Notes: generated by a model from the letters alone, not told the origin. A stretch of DNA of 44,832 bases from Tetragenococcus halophilus (GCF_021474685.1 NZ_JAKEIT010000021.1:1-44832), one strand, 5' to 3'. Shown: positions 25,092 through 32,663, numbered from the stretch's first letter. Numbers and translations: made by a program.

Positions 25092-25153
25092 AACACGCAT
25101 GATTAAAGTCACGAGTGTTCTCGGGTAAAAAAATAAAATCATAACTATCTTTC

Positions 25154-25193
25154 AAAAGCCAACTGTCGATAAATTCTTTTACAGTTGGCTTTT
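25154..25193. terminator. Bidirectional terminator between MetE-like and nitroreductase genes
   Basis: AAAAGCCAACTGT (25154-25166) pairs with ACAGTTGGCTTTT (25181-25193) between convergent genes. Further T residues follow on the plus strand. Confidence 0.88.
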
Positions 25194-25208
25194 TTATTGA
25201 TCAAAAAA

Positions 25209-25955
25209 CTAAAATTTAGCCATATCTTGCTTTTGAATATTCCCTAACATTTTTAAACGCCCCGGATTTGTTTGTAAACTCCAATCAGTAACCATCTGTG
25301 CAAATGTTTCAAATCGTTTATTAGAATCTCTAGCGCTGTAATATTCTGTCACTGTATTATCGTATTCTTCCAGTTGTGCTGAGATGTTATCTTTTTGTGG
25401 GTATGAATTTTCAAAATGAATCAGATCCTCAGGCATCCTTGGCTTTAACTGGGGCTCTTGATCAGGATACCCTAATGAAATCCCAAGTACAGGAACCACA
25501 AGTGGTGGAAGTTTTAAAAGAGTAGAAAGTTCATCCACTTGATTTAAAATGCACCCTAAAATAACACCTCCTAAACCAAGACTTTCAGCTGCAATAATTA
25601 TATTTTGAGCAGCTAAGATAGCATCTGTTGCACCAATAAAAAACTTGTCAAAGGAACTAAATATATTGGTTGATCCTCCTTGCTTTGCAACGATGGAAGC
25701 ATTCCTAGATTGATCAGCAAGCATAATAAATAAATGACCCGACTCCGCGATATGTGCTTGTTGTCCTATTTCAGCGATTGCTTTTTTCTTCTTAGGGTCT
25801 GTGATACTGATAATTGAATAAGATTGTGCGTAATTACTTGTAGCCGCATGCTGTCCTGCTTTAACTAACTTAGAAACAATCTCTTCGCTAAGTGCTTCTT
25901 TTTTAAATTTCCGGATACTACGGTGTTGTAATTGCAGATCTATTACTGAATTCAT
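25209..25955 (-). CDS. NfsA/FRP-type NADPH-dependent flavin reductase (nitroreductase family)
   Basis: 248 residues. The N-terminal QHRSIRKFKKEALSEEIVSK is the FMN phosphate-binding helix of the NfsA/Frp group. AATSNYAQSYSII, GATDAILAAQNIIIAAESLG and GGVILGCILN (FMN contacts) follow, then VVPVLGISLGYPDQEPQLKPR, the signature of this subgroup. The C-terminal arm (YYSARDSNKRFETFAQMV) matches the dimer extension. It reduces flavins, nitro compounds or quinones with NADPH. Divergent from the DJ-1-like gene with 178 bp between the starts, so the two may share stress regulation. The physiological substrate is open. Confidence 0.9.
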   Translation of the reverse strand: MNSVIDLQLQHRSIRKFKKEALSEEIVSKLVKAGQHAATSNYAQSYSIISITDPKKKKAIAEIGQQAHIAESGHLFIMLADQSRNASIVAKQGGSTNIFSSFDKFFIGATDAILAAQNIIIAAESLGLGGVILGCILNQVDELSTLLKLPPLVVPVLGISLGYPDQEPQLKPRMPEDLIHFENSYPQKDNISAQLEEYDNTVTEYYSARDSNKRFETFAQMVTDWSLQTNPGRLKMLGNIQKQDMAKF

Positions 25956-26062
25956 TCTTAAAACTCCAATCTGACCTTAGCCTATATTGTCTTAATGATT
26001 ATACCTACAGATTTATTATACCTCTTTTTTCATTAAGTGTATGTGCCTACAAAGCTTTTCAA

Positions 26063-26091
26063 TTGTTGTTCCACTTATAGTCTGTTAGACT
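26063..26091 (+). promoter_or_regulatory. Putative promoter of the DJ-1/PfpI gene
   Basis: TTGTTG (26063-26068) and TAGACT (26086-26091) are 17 bp apart, about 42 bases before the TTG start. Confidence 0.45.
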
Positions 26092-26133
26092 TAATTTAAG
26101 ATCATTTTATGAAATTAAATTGGAGGGATTAGA

Positions 26134-26664
26134 TTGCGTTTAGAAAATCATAAAGTTATTTCGCTAGTCGATCATGATTTTGATGATTTAGAACTATGGT
26201 ATCCTGTCCTTCGTTTGCGTGAAGAAGGTGCCCAAGTAGATTTAGTTGGACCCGAAGCAAAACAAACTTACACTGGGAAAAATGGTGTACCTGTTGAGTC
26301 TGATTATGCTTTTTCTGATGTTGATCCGGCAGAATACGATGCAGTGATCGTGCCTGGTGGATGGGCTCCAGATAAATTACGTCGTTTCCCTGAGGTTAAA
26401 GAAATCGTAAATCATATGAAAGATAACAACAAAGCAATTGGTGAAATTTGTCATGCTGGCTGGGTATTGATTTCTTCTGGTATTTTAGAAGGAAAAACTG
26501 TCACTAGTACCCCTGGCATCAAAGATGATATGACCAATGCTGGAGCAACTTGGGTCAATGAACCTGTTGTTGTCGATGGACAGTTGGTTTCAAGTAGAAG
26601 ACCTCCTGATTTACCTGATTACTTACCAGAGCTTATTAAAGTAATGGAAAAGTATCATCGTTAA
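26134..26664 (+). CDS. DJ-1/PfpI-family protein (general stress, YfkM-like)
   Basis: 176 residues. It starts at TTG, with GGAGGG 7 bases before. The family nucleophile is in GEICHAGWVLISSG (Cys at about residue 110), and the Glu and His neighbours are present. AVIVPGGWAPDKLRRFPEV holds the acidic turn. TSTPGIKDDMTNAGATWVNE and GQLVSSRRPPDLPDYL complete the class I glutamine-amidotransferase-like fold. Members are called intracellular proteases but several act as glyoxalases or deglycases, so a carbonyl-stress role is likely. Followed by a strong terminator. Confidence 0.92.
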   Translation: MRLENHKVISLVDHDFDDLELWYPVLRLREEGAQVDLVGPEAKQTYTGKNGVPVESDYAFSDVDPAEYDAVIVPGGWAPDKLRRFPEVKEIVNHMKDNNKAIGEICHAGWVLISSGILEGKTVTSTPGIKDDMTNAGATWVNEPVVVDGQLVSSRRPPDLPDYLPELIKVMEKYHR

Positions 26665-26688
26665 AATACAAATAGTTCAAGCTAAAAA

Positions 26689-26714
26689 CCGATTCTAGTA
26701 GAATCGGTTTTTTT
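26689..26714 (+). terminator. Terminator after DJ-1/PfpI gene
   Basis: CCGATTCT-AGT-AGAATCGG (26689-26707) followed by seven T. Confidence 0.92.
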
Positions 26715-26719
26715 GTTGA

Positions 26720-26875
26720 CTATAAATAAGCAGCTGTTTTCGTATTTAACTTGGTAAAAGAGGCAATATCTCCGAAGTAAACGATTTGACCTCCATCATC
26801 TCCTCCACCAGGACCTAATTCGACAATATAATCTGCTTGTCTTATCACATCTATATTGTGTTCGATGAAGAAAAC
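26720..26875 (-). pseudogene. C-terminal remnant of a UvrA-like excinuclease ATPase
   Basis: Only about 51 codons remain, from a GTT at 26875 to a TAG at 26720. They read [20 protein letters not shown] followed by a GPGGGDDGG motif, the sequence around the last Walker B/H-loop of UvrA-type proteins (family pattern EHNLDVIxxADxIIDLGPEGG). Immediately upstream the frame meets a TAG where the conserved ATPase core should be, so the rest of the gene has been lost. It probably comes from a UvrA paralogue rather than the main uvrA, as the end lacks the usual extension. A junction with a foreign fragment lies at about 26873-26877. Confidence 0.8.
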
Positions 26876-26995
26876 CTAGCAAGTATTAAAAGGCACTACG
26901 CAACAGTTAAAAGCGAACTAGATAACCAGTTGACCATGCAGCTCAAAGCCATTTCAGCTTATATGAGTTATTGCGAAAAACTGGCGAGCAATTAG
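26861..26995 (+). pseudogene. C-terminal remnant of an unidentified gene
   Basis: On the plus strand an open frame runs out of the UvrA remnant and ends at TAG (26993). Its last about 40 residues ([19 protein letters not shown], then a helical tail with MSYCEKLASN) are a plausible, well-composed helical C-terminus. There is no start codon with a ribosome site. The start of homology must lie near 26873. I do not recognise the parent. It may be part of a mobile or conjugative gene left by the event that truncated the UvrA gene. Confidence 0.4.
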
Positions 26996-27069
26996 CTCCC
27001 ATTTATTATCTAAAATAGTTAATCCAGCCTACAGATGAATATTATTCAAAATTTTCTAATTTATATTTT

Positions 27070-27837
27070 TTATTTACTAGCCATTTTGTCCTTGATACTG
27101 TCTAACATTTCATCTGCGAATTCTATACTATGTGACTTGTCCACTTGCATCATGTGACCAGTTTTATAACAATTCAATGCTTCTGAAATTAAAGAATAAT
27201 ATTTTTTAGAGATATGCGTCAGTCCCCATTCACCACCTTGTTGCTTTGAAAGATATAAACCATCTTCTAGAAATGCCAGTACTCTACATAAATTTAAAAC
27301 CATATAGATTGGTTCATTGACTATATCTTCTCTAGCGTTTTTTATATCACGCCAGATACTGTCTACATAATCTTTTATTGGTACTTTACCAAATACATCT
27401 TTTACCGGTTCTCCATGTAAAACAATCCCACAATGATTTATCATGGTAAAATGGGCTGCAAGGTCCTTATCTTTACCTTTCATATTTTCCATATATTTTA
27501 TCGGGTTACGTTTATACTGCTTAATATGCATTTGAGAAAAATGTAGTTCAAAAGGCGTTGGATAAACAAATGGATGACAGTATTTTCTTTGTACAATACT
27601 AAACTCCAGTCCCTTTACCGGTCCTTGTTCGTTTAATTTCATCACATCATCCATAAATTTTATTTTTTGGCTATTAGCGATATTGTTTTCAACTATGATC
27701 ATTAAATCGATATCACTTTTTCCCGGGTTAAAACAATCCATAGCCATAGAACCATGTAAATATACACCCGTTAAATGGCTATTAAATACCTCTTCGCACT
27801 TAGCAGAAAATTTATCAATTAAGCTTTGATAATACAA
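27070..27837 (-). CDS. Aminoglycoside nucleotidyltransferase-like protein (AadA/ANT(9)-type)
   Basis: About 255 residues from a TTG at 27837 preceded by AAAGGAG. An in-frame TTG at 27864 precedes that ribosome site, so it is unlikely. The nucleotidyltransferase signature GSMAMDCFNPGKSDIDLMII (about 30-49) has the paired Asp that bind magnesium. GLEFSIVQRKYCHPFVYPTP follows as the AadA third-strand region. The helical C-terminal domain has LNLCRVLAFLEDGLYLSKQ and GGEWGLTHISKKYY, the EWAL-type motif of AadA/DUF4111 proteins. The fold supports transfer of AMP to a hydroxyl, classically of streptomycin or spectinomycin. The drug range is not predictable, and many such chromosomal proteins do not confer resistance. 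It sits beside a recombination scar. Confidence 0.82.
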   Translation of the reverse strand: MYYQSLIDKFSAKCEEVFNSHLTGVYLHGSMAMDCFNPGKSDIDLMIIVENNIANSQKIKFMDDVMKLNEQGPVKGLEFSIVQRKYCHPFVYPTPFELHFSQMHIKQYKRNPIKYMENMKGKDKDLAAHFTMINHCGIVLHGEPVKDVFGKVPIKDYVDSIWRDIKNAREDIVNEPIYMVLNLCRVLAFLEDGLYLSKQQGGEWGLTHISKKYYSLISEALNCYKTGHMMQVDKSHSIEFADEMLDSIKDKMASK

Positions 27838-27904
27838 ATAAAAGTCCACTCCTTTTACAAGCAAATTTGTTTAAAGCTTATTATAATCGTAAACCTCTGA
27901 TCTA

Positions 27905-28231
27905 TTATTTTTCATATCTTGAAAGCAATTTTTCTTTATGGGCTAACATAATAGTTTCCAAGGAAATATCATATTTATCCGCTATTACAAAAATGTTATC
28001 TAATACATCTCCTAATTCTTCTATCAGTTTCTCTAATTGTTCGTTATACTTAGAAGTTTTTTCATCAGGTCTGTCACGTCCAATTTCTAATGTCCTGATC
28101 GCTCGACTGAGCTCTCCAACTTCTTCAGAAAGAAAGTTAGAACGTATAAACGGTCCATACTGATACCACTTCCTTTGTTTATAAAAATCACTAATAAATA
28201 ATTGATAATCACGGATATCCAAAATTAACAC
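27905..28231 (-). CDS. MazG-like nucleotide pyrophosphohydrolase
   Basis: 108 residues from a GTG at 28231. A TTG at 28222 with AGCAGG upstream is an alternative start. The all-alpha NTP pyrophosphatase pattern is present: EEVGELSRAI (E-E-x-x-E, about residues 36-45) and EELGDVLDNIFVIADKY (E-x-x-D, about 71-87), which together bind magnesium. A single MazG unit of this length is typical of the MazG-like or dCTPase group, which hydrolyses non-canonical or deoxy-NTPs. It lies just upstream of the nucleotidyltransferase gene in the same direction. Family firm; nucleotide unknown. Confidence 0.85.
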   Translation of the reverse strand: MLILDIRDYQLFISDFYKQRKWYQYGPFIRSNFLSEEVGELSRAIRTLEIGRDRPDEKTSKYNEQLEKLIEELGDVLDNIFVIADKYDISLETIMLAHKEKLLSRYEK

Positions 28232-28267
28232 CTGCTTTTTAATTTTTTCAATATAAATTTTCTTCTA

Positions 28268-28276
28268 TGATATACT
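28268..28276 (+). promoter_or_regulatory. Extended -10 promoter of the LOG gene
   Basis: TG-A-TATACT (28268-28276) gives a transcript start near 28283, directly ahead of the GGGAG ribosome site. No good -35 is seen. Confidence 0.5.
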
Positions 28277-28307
28277 ATTTTTAATGGAAATAGAAGGGAG
28301 TTTTTAT

Positions 28308-28868
28308 TTGAATATCACGGTATATTGCGGAGCAAATAGCGGAAACCAAGCAATTTTTGAACAATCCGCTATTGCATTTGGAAAATGGATCGCTAAAAAT
28401 AATAATACACTGGTTTATGGTGGCGGTAAAGCTGGTTTAATGGGGAGCTTAGCTGATACAGTTCTTCATTCTGGCGGGGAAGTCATTGGCGTTATTCCGA
28501 CCTTTTTAAAAAATAGAGAACTGGCACACCCAGATTTAACGAACTTGTATATCGTTGAGTCCATGTCCGAAAGAAAAAATAAAATGGCTGAATTAGCCGA
28601 AGTCTTCATCGCTCTACCGGGTGGACCTGGTACTTTGGAAGAAATCACTGAGATGGTTTCTTGGGCAAGAATTGGACAAAACCCCAACCCATGCATTTTT
28701 TACAATGTAAATAATTATTATGACGCAATTGAAAACTTTTACGATAATATGGTAATAAATGGCTTTTTAACAAAAGAAGACCGTAGCAAAATTCTTTTCA
28801 CCCCTTCTTTTGATGAAATCAGTTCTTTTATAGAAAATTATGAGCCTCCTCTAGCTAGACAATATTAA
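28308..28868 (+). CDS. LOG/TIGR00730-family nucleoside 5'-monophosphate phosphoribohydrolase
   Basis: About 186 residues from a TTG at 28308 preceded by GGGAG with 7-base spacing. An in-frame ATG at 28284 would place the ribosome site inside the gene. A Rossmann-like fold: ITVYCGANSGNQAIFEQSA, LVYGGGKAGLMGSLADTV, the conserved SMSERKNKMAELAEVFIALP with Arg and Lys, and PGGPGTLEEITEMVSW (the PGGxGTxxE motif). Family enzymes release the base from AMP-type nucleotides, including cytokinin precursors, and were once misnamed lysine decarboxylases. Followed by a terminator. Confidence 0.92.
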   Translation: MNITVYCGANSGNQAIFEQSAIAFGKWIAKNNNTLVYGGGKAGLMGSLADTVLHSGGEVIGVIPTFLKNRELAHPDLTNLYIVESMSERKNKMAELAEVFIALPGGPGTLEEITEMVSWARIGQNPNPCIFYNVNNYYDAIENFYDNMVINGFLTKEDRSKILFTPSFDEISSFIENYEPPLARQY

Positions 28869-28922
28869 AAATGAAGTCTTATCATTCTTTGATGCATTAG
28901 AGAGTGGTAAGACTTCATTTTT
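28867..28922 (+). terminator. Terminator after LOG gene
   Basis: AAAAATGAAGTCTTA (28867-28881) pairs with TAAGACTTCATTTTT (28908-28922). The stem end is T-rich. Confidence 0.85.
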
Positions 28923-28954
28923 AATTTAATTACATTTAAGTCACAAAAAATGGC

Positions 28955-28985
28955 TTGACCTTTACGTTACGTAAAACCTTATAGT
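28955..28985 (+). promoter_or_regulatory. MerR-type promoter with TipA-like operator in a 19-bp spacer
   Basis: TTGACC (28955-28960) and TATAGT (28980-28985) are 19 bp apart, too far for ordinary sigma-A use but the standard distance for MerR-family activators. The spacer contains the palindrome TTTACG-TTA-CGTAAA (28961-28975). The core ACGTTACGT matches the ACGTCACGT core I recall for the Streptomyces tipA promoter. Confidence 0.8.
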
Positions 28986-29010
28986 TAAAATGAAAGGCGG
29001 ATAAATAACG

Positions 29011-29769
29011 ATGTATACAATTAAAGAATTAGCTGATATGTCCAATATCAGTACAAGAACACTACGATACTACGATCAAATCGCTTTATTAAAGCCGACA
29101 ACAATTTCAGCTTCAGGGTATCGTCTTTATGGAGAAAAAGAAATCGATCGTTTACAACAGATTCTTCTTTATCGTTCTTTAGGGTTAAAATTAGCACAAA
29201 TTCAATCCATATTGGATGATCCAGCATTCAATACGCTTGCTGCTTTAGAAGAACACCAAAGTAATTTGGAAGAGGAAAAAGAAAAGATTAACCAATTACT
29301 AGCTACTGTTAAAAAAACTATCCAGTATACAAAAGGAGAGATTAGCATGAACACAGCAGAAAAATTTGAAGGATTTAAAAAAGAACGTCTAGATGAAAAT
29401 GAAAAACTATACGGAGAAGAAATTAGGGAGAAGTATGGCGAAGAAACCATTGAAAAGTCTAACAAAAAATTCATGAATCTTAGCAAAGCAGATTTCCAAA
29501 AGATGCAAGAAGTAGAAGATGAATTATTTGAAAAGCTAGATCAACTAGCTATTTCACAGGATTTAACTTCACAAGAAGCTAAAGAGGTATACAGCTTGCA
29601 TAAACAATGGCTGATGTATTCCTGGCCAAACTATTCAGCAGAAGCACACAAAGGTTTAGTAGATATGTATCTTGGCGATAAACGTTTTGCCGATTATTAC
29701 AATCACCGTGCAGGAAAAGATGTCACCTCACTTTTGCATGACGCCGTTGTTAAGTATGCTAAAGATTAA
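29011..29769 (+). CDS. MerR-family regulator with TipAS drug-binding domain
   Basis: 252 residues. The N-terminal MerR HTH (YTIKELADMSNISTRTLRYY, then DQIALLKPT, and SGYRLYGEKEIDRLQQILLY) covers residues 1-70. A long dimerisation coiled coil (about 75-110) follows. The TipAS domain occupies about 115-252, ending in SWPNYSAEAHKGLVDMYLGD and a final helix, the all-alpha pocket that binds thiopeptides and other drugs in TipA, Mta and SkgA. It probably activates its own promoter on ligand binding. No efflux or target gene is in the same transcript, so other targets are likely elsewhere. Confidence 0.93.
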   Translation: MYTIKELADMSNISTRTLRYYDQIALLKPTTISASGYRLYGEKEIDRLQQILLYRSLGLKLAQIQSILDDPAFNTLAALEEHQSNLEEEKEKINQLLATVKKTIQYTKGEISMNTAEKFEGFKKERLDENEKLYGEEIREKYGEETIEKSNKKFMNLSKADFQKMQEVEDELFEKLDQLAISQDLTSQEAKEVYSLHKQWLMYSWPNYSAEAHKGLVDMYLGDKRFADYYNHRAGKDVTSLLHDAVVKYAKD

Positions 29770-29855
29770 CATAAAAATATGATAAAATTTTTACTATTCT
29801 AAGGATAGAAACTATCAAACATTAAATTGAAAAATTATCGCCCTTGTAAATGGTA

Positions 29856-29893
29856 AAAAACGACTTGATAGGTTAAATTATCAAGTCGTTTTT
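29856..29893. terminator. Bidirectional terminator between TipA-like and cvpA genes
   Basis: AAAAACGACTTGATA (29856-29870) pairs with TATCAAGTCGTTTTT (29879-29893) around 8 bases, between convergent genes. Confidence 0.88.
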
Positions 29894-29906
29894 ATACAAA
29901 AGATGT

Positions 29907-30398
29907 TTAAAGTTCTTCTACTTTTTCTGAAAGAACTGGGGTATCTTCCACAATTGTCTGAGCTAGTGTTGAGTCTGAAACAGTTTGTTGCGCAAACGCA
30001 TTGGGAACAAAAGCAAATAAATTTAACAACAAAAAGATGGCTAAATATACTTTTACAACACCAAACGCACCACCTAACCAGCGATTTAAAATATTTAACA
30101 AAGGTAAGCTGGCCAAAAAATTGAGCGACGATCCTATAATACTCCATAAGATTCTTATACCAATAAATAAGATCACAAAAGCAAGTGCTTGATAATAGAA
30201 TTCCTCTGTATTACCACTACTTGAACCGGGAAAAGGAATCCAACGTAAATATGGAGATAGCCTGTCAAAATATAAATATGAAACAGCAAGCGCAATAATA
30301 AAACCAGTTAAGCCGACAACTTGTAATACCAACCCGCTTCTCAGCCCAATAAAGAAGCCACCGACTAAGATAAGTAAAATGAACAATGTTAATATCAT
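29907..30398 (-). CDS. cvpA: CvpA-family membrane protein
   Basis: 163 residues with four membrane segments: the first two at about 2-23 and 27-46, the others at 70-90 and 107-128. FIGLRSGLVLQVVGLTGFII is the conserved CvpA start, with the G-x-x-x-G region. LNRWLGGAFGVVKVYLAIFL is the third/fourth helix signature. The C-terminal tail is soluble and acidic. Named after colicin V production in E. coli, the family's own function in Firmicutes is unclear (cell envelope or division links). Transcribed alone from the region that also holds an unexplained hydrophobic reading frame. Confidence 0.85.
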   Translation of the reverse strand: MILTLFILLILVGGFFIGLRSGLVLQVVGLTGFIIALAVSYLYFDRLSPYLRWIPFPGSSSGNTEEFYYQALAFVILFIGIRILWSIIGSSLNFLASLPLLNILNRWLGGAFGVVKVYLAIFLLLNLFAFVPNAFAQQTVSDSTLAQTIVEDTPVLSEKVEEL

Positions 30399-30752
30399 TC
30401 TAGTTTCTTCCTTTCCTATTTATTGCCAAGGCATCCATCTCTTCTTTTAAACTTTTATTTCTATAAATCACATTTTACATGGTTATACTGCTGTTATGAC
30501 AAAATTCACAATTTTTTATAGTTTTTATAATTTAATACGGACGTTACTTTTACTGAATTAGGTCCAATTGCTATATTTATGGCCCTTCTTCCATCTATCT
30601 TTGGGACATTCCTTTTGCCTTTGGTCTCTCATCCAACTAAACTTAAGTCCAAGTCTCTACAAGTAGCCTTTTTTTCTCAGATTTAGAACCAGTAATTTTG
30701 GTTAAATCTTTTTAGTTTTTTATTAATGTTAAAAACTTACAAATTACTATTT
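30399..30752. other. 354-bp intergenic region with hydrophobic plus-strand frame
   Basis: AT-rich gap between cvpA and the glycosylase gene, both leftward. Bases 30531-30686 on the plus strand are open and, in translation, very hydrophobic (LGPIAIFMALLPSIFGTFLL, then PLVSHPT), like the end of a membrane transporter. It has no ribosome site and no upstream coding part, so it would be a gene tail left by deletion, or chance. No RNA gene or clear terminator for the glycosylase was found. Confidence 0.35.
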
Positions 30753-31406
30753 TTACTTGGCACTCCCTGTTACTTTGCGAATAAGTTTAGATAAGTTATC
30801 CCAATCCTGATCGATTGTTTTTTCTAAATCACGATTATAAAGTATTGCAGCAGGGTGATACATTGGATAAATATAATAATTTTCTTTTGTTTTCTCATAA
30901 TTTTTGCGATCTTTTGACAGCTTATAGATAGGTTGTTGAAGCGTTTGTCCATGGTAATTAGAGACGGTATACTGGTTTCCTAATAAACGATTCATTGCGC
31001 TATTTCCCAATGTAACAATAACCTTAGGCGCTATATGCATTATTTCAAAATCCAAAAAGGGCGCGAAAAGTTTGATTTCTGTTTTATTAGGCGTTCGGTT
31101 CGGATAACTCTTTTTTTCCTCCCCGTTCTTATTGGTTCTTTTCTTTACACTATATGGACGACATCTAACTACGCTTGTCATGTAAATATCTTCTCTATGT
31201 AGATCAATTCTTTCAAGAGCTTTATCCAGACCTTTTCCCGCTTGACCACTAAAAGGGATTTGCGTTTTGATTTCTGTTTGCCCAGGCGCTTCGGCTACAA
31301 GCATAACCGTAGCATCTTCTGCCCCTCTACCAGGTAAAAAACCTTCTAATTGAAACTTTTTGCTTTTTGTCATTATGTCATTTTTGAGTTCTTTTGGATA
31401 CTCCAT
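30753..31406 (-). CDS. Uracil-DNA glycosylase superfamily protein (family 4-like, iron-sulfur ligands missing)
   Basis: 217 residues from the ATG at 31406. No strong ribosome site is seen; a TTG at 31418 is the alternative. MLVAEAPGQTEIKTQIPFSG is motif 1 of family 4/5 enzymes (the GEAPG loop that activates water and stacks the base). VVRCRPYSVKK follows, and PMYHPAAILYN is the HPAA/S-x-L loop. Family 4 normally has four Cys holding a 4Fe-4S cluster. Here the N-terminal pair is absent, the usual Cys before PFL is Ala (FAPFLDF), and only the CRP cysteine remains. It may still be a glycosylase without the cluster. Role in uracil repair is inferred. Confidence 0.8.
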   Translation of the reverse strand: MEYPKELKNDIMTKSKKFQLEGFLPGRGAEDATVMLVAEAPGQTEIKTQIPFSGQAGKGLDKALERIDLHREDIYMTSVVRCRPYSVKKRTNKNGEEKKSYPNRTPNKTEIKLFAPFLDFEIMHIAPKVIVTLGNSAMNRLLGNQYTVSNYHGQTLQQPIYKLSKDRKNYEKTKENYYIYPMYHPAAILYNRDLEKTIDQDWDNLSKLIRKVTGSAK

Positions 31407-31600
31407 TGTAAATACCAATATTCATCACACTCACTAGTCTCTAGTATTTTTTTAATTTCTGTTAATGACTCATTGAATTATAGGAACGAACTTTTGCAAG
31501 AAAAGGTTATCATATTTTTCACTATTGCACAAAATAGACTATTAATAAGAACAAGTGCAATATCAATATAGTGTTTATAACCATACATTTTTATCGTTAA

Positions 31601-31632
31601 AAAAAGTTCTCACCTAAACAGATGAGAACTTT
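31601..31632 (-). terminator. Terminator after LysM protein gene (first copy)
   Basis: AAAAGTTCTCA (31601-31611) pairs with TGAGAACTTTT (31622-31632). The reverse strand then continues with a T-run. Confidence 0.88.
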
Positions 31633-31660
31633 TAAAATAATTATTTATGTTTTGGTAAAA

Positions 31661-32353
31661 TTACCACCAGTTATTGCTAGATCTAAAGCTTACTGCTTGA
31701 TCTACAGAACCATAACGGTCATTTGCATAATTAATCATACCTTTAGTTTGGTTTTCTACGCTACCAGTTCCCCAAGATTCTTTAGTTTGACCTAGTCCTT
31801 GATAACCAAGTGGATTTACTGCATTAGGATCTCCACCAGATTCTGGCATAACAATAGTATTCCACATTGCTTCTGTGCCACCTGCAGCTAAGAATTGTTC
31901 TTTAGTAGATCCACCATTAGAACTTGAATTGTCTTGTGCCGGTTCTGAAGCTTCTTCAGTTGCTGGTTCTTCATAATCTACTGTTTCTACTTGTGCTGAT
32001 TCTTCTTGCACTGGTTCTTCTGCTGGTTGTTCTTCTTCAACCGGTTGTGCTGGTTCAGCTGGTTGTTGTTCTTGAACAGGTGCTTCTTCTTGTGCAGGAG
32101 CTTGTTCACCATTTCCATCTGTTGGAATAGTTAATTCTTCGCCTGCATAGATCATATTTTTGTCTTCGATGCTATTTGCATCAACGATTGAATCAATCAA
32201 GCTTTTATCTCCAACGTATTGTTTAGAAATTTTTGCTAATGTATCATCTGCTTGAATCGTATAAAGTTCATCTGCATTTGCAGTTGTTGTACCAACTGCG
32301 AAAACAGTTCCTGCTGTTAGCGCTGTTCCTAGTAATAATTTTTTAAGTTTCAT
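31661..32353 (-). CDS. Secreted LysM protein with transglycosylase-like C-terminus (copy 1)
   Basis: 230 residues. The signal peptide [20 protein letters not shown] is cleaved after ANA (about 25-27). The LysM domain (about 29-77; YTIQADDTLAKISKQYVGD, then NMIYAGEELTIP) binds peptidoglycan. A long linker of Gln/Pro/Glu/Ala repeats (about 80-145) spans the wall. The C-terminal about 80 residues, with PESGGDPNAVNPLGYQGLGQ and the closing SSNNWW, match the SLT-like domain of aggregation-promoting and resuscitation-type factors. The catalytic Glu would be in PESGG. It has a close N-terminal paralogue at 38.5 kb but a different C-terminal domain. Probably cuts or remodels the wall. Confidence 0.9.
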   Translation of the reverse strand: MKLKKLLLGTALTAGTVFAVGTTTANADELYTIQADDTLAKISKQYVGDKSLIDSIVDANSIEDKNMIYAGEELTIPTDGNGEQAPAQEEAPVQEQQPAEPAQPVEEEQPAEEPVQEESAQVETVDYEEPATEEASEPAQDNSSSNGGSTKEQFLAAGGTEAMWNTIVMPESGGDPNAVNPLGYQGLGQTKESWGTGSVENQTKGMINYANDRYGSVDQAVSFRSSNNWW

Positions 32354-32461
32354 TAAGTAGTACCTCCAAGATTTTTTAACTATGTGACCTTTCCACGAAC
32401 ATTAATTTACCATAAATTGAGTTTTCGTGTGTTAAGCGTCAATAACATTTCATTACATTTA
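32354..32461 (-). promoter_or_regulatory. Leader and promoter region of LysM gene copy 1
   Basis: On the reverse strand: the motif GTAATGAAATGTTATT (within 32441-32461), an extended -10 TGG-TAAATT (32412-32404), a small stem GTG-GAAAGGT-CAC, then TTAAAAAATCTTGGAGGT with the ribosome site. All of these recur before copy 2. The pair TGTAAT/TGTTAT has 10-bp spacing, one short of a WalR box. The remainder up to 32620 is AT-rich with nothing recognised. Confidence 0.55.
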
Positions 32462-32624
32462 TAACGAAATGAAAACAAAATGAAATATTTCAGTATATAA
32501 ACATTGTCAATTCAGTATTTCCCCACATTTATCTATGTAGTTTTCAGCTTTTTTTCAATTAAAAAAAAAATACTTTTTTGTAGAAATTTTCCTTTACAAG
32601 GTTAAAAATAAGTATTTTAAAAAC

Positions 32625-32663
32625 AAAAAATCCTCACTAAGATAATTTTAATGAGGATTTTTT
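32625..32663 (-). terminator. Terminator after small membrane protein gene
   Basis: AAAAAATCCTCA (32625-32636) pairs with TGAGGATTTTTT (32652-32663) around 15 bases. Confidence 0.85.

Noticed and set aside
32441-32461. WalR box before the LysM gene
   Set aside because: Half-sites TGTAAT and TGTTAT are spaced 10 rather than the required 11 bases, so it is recorded only as a WalR-like shared motif.
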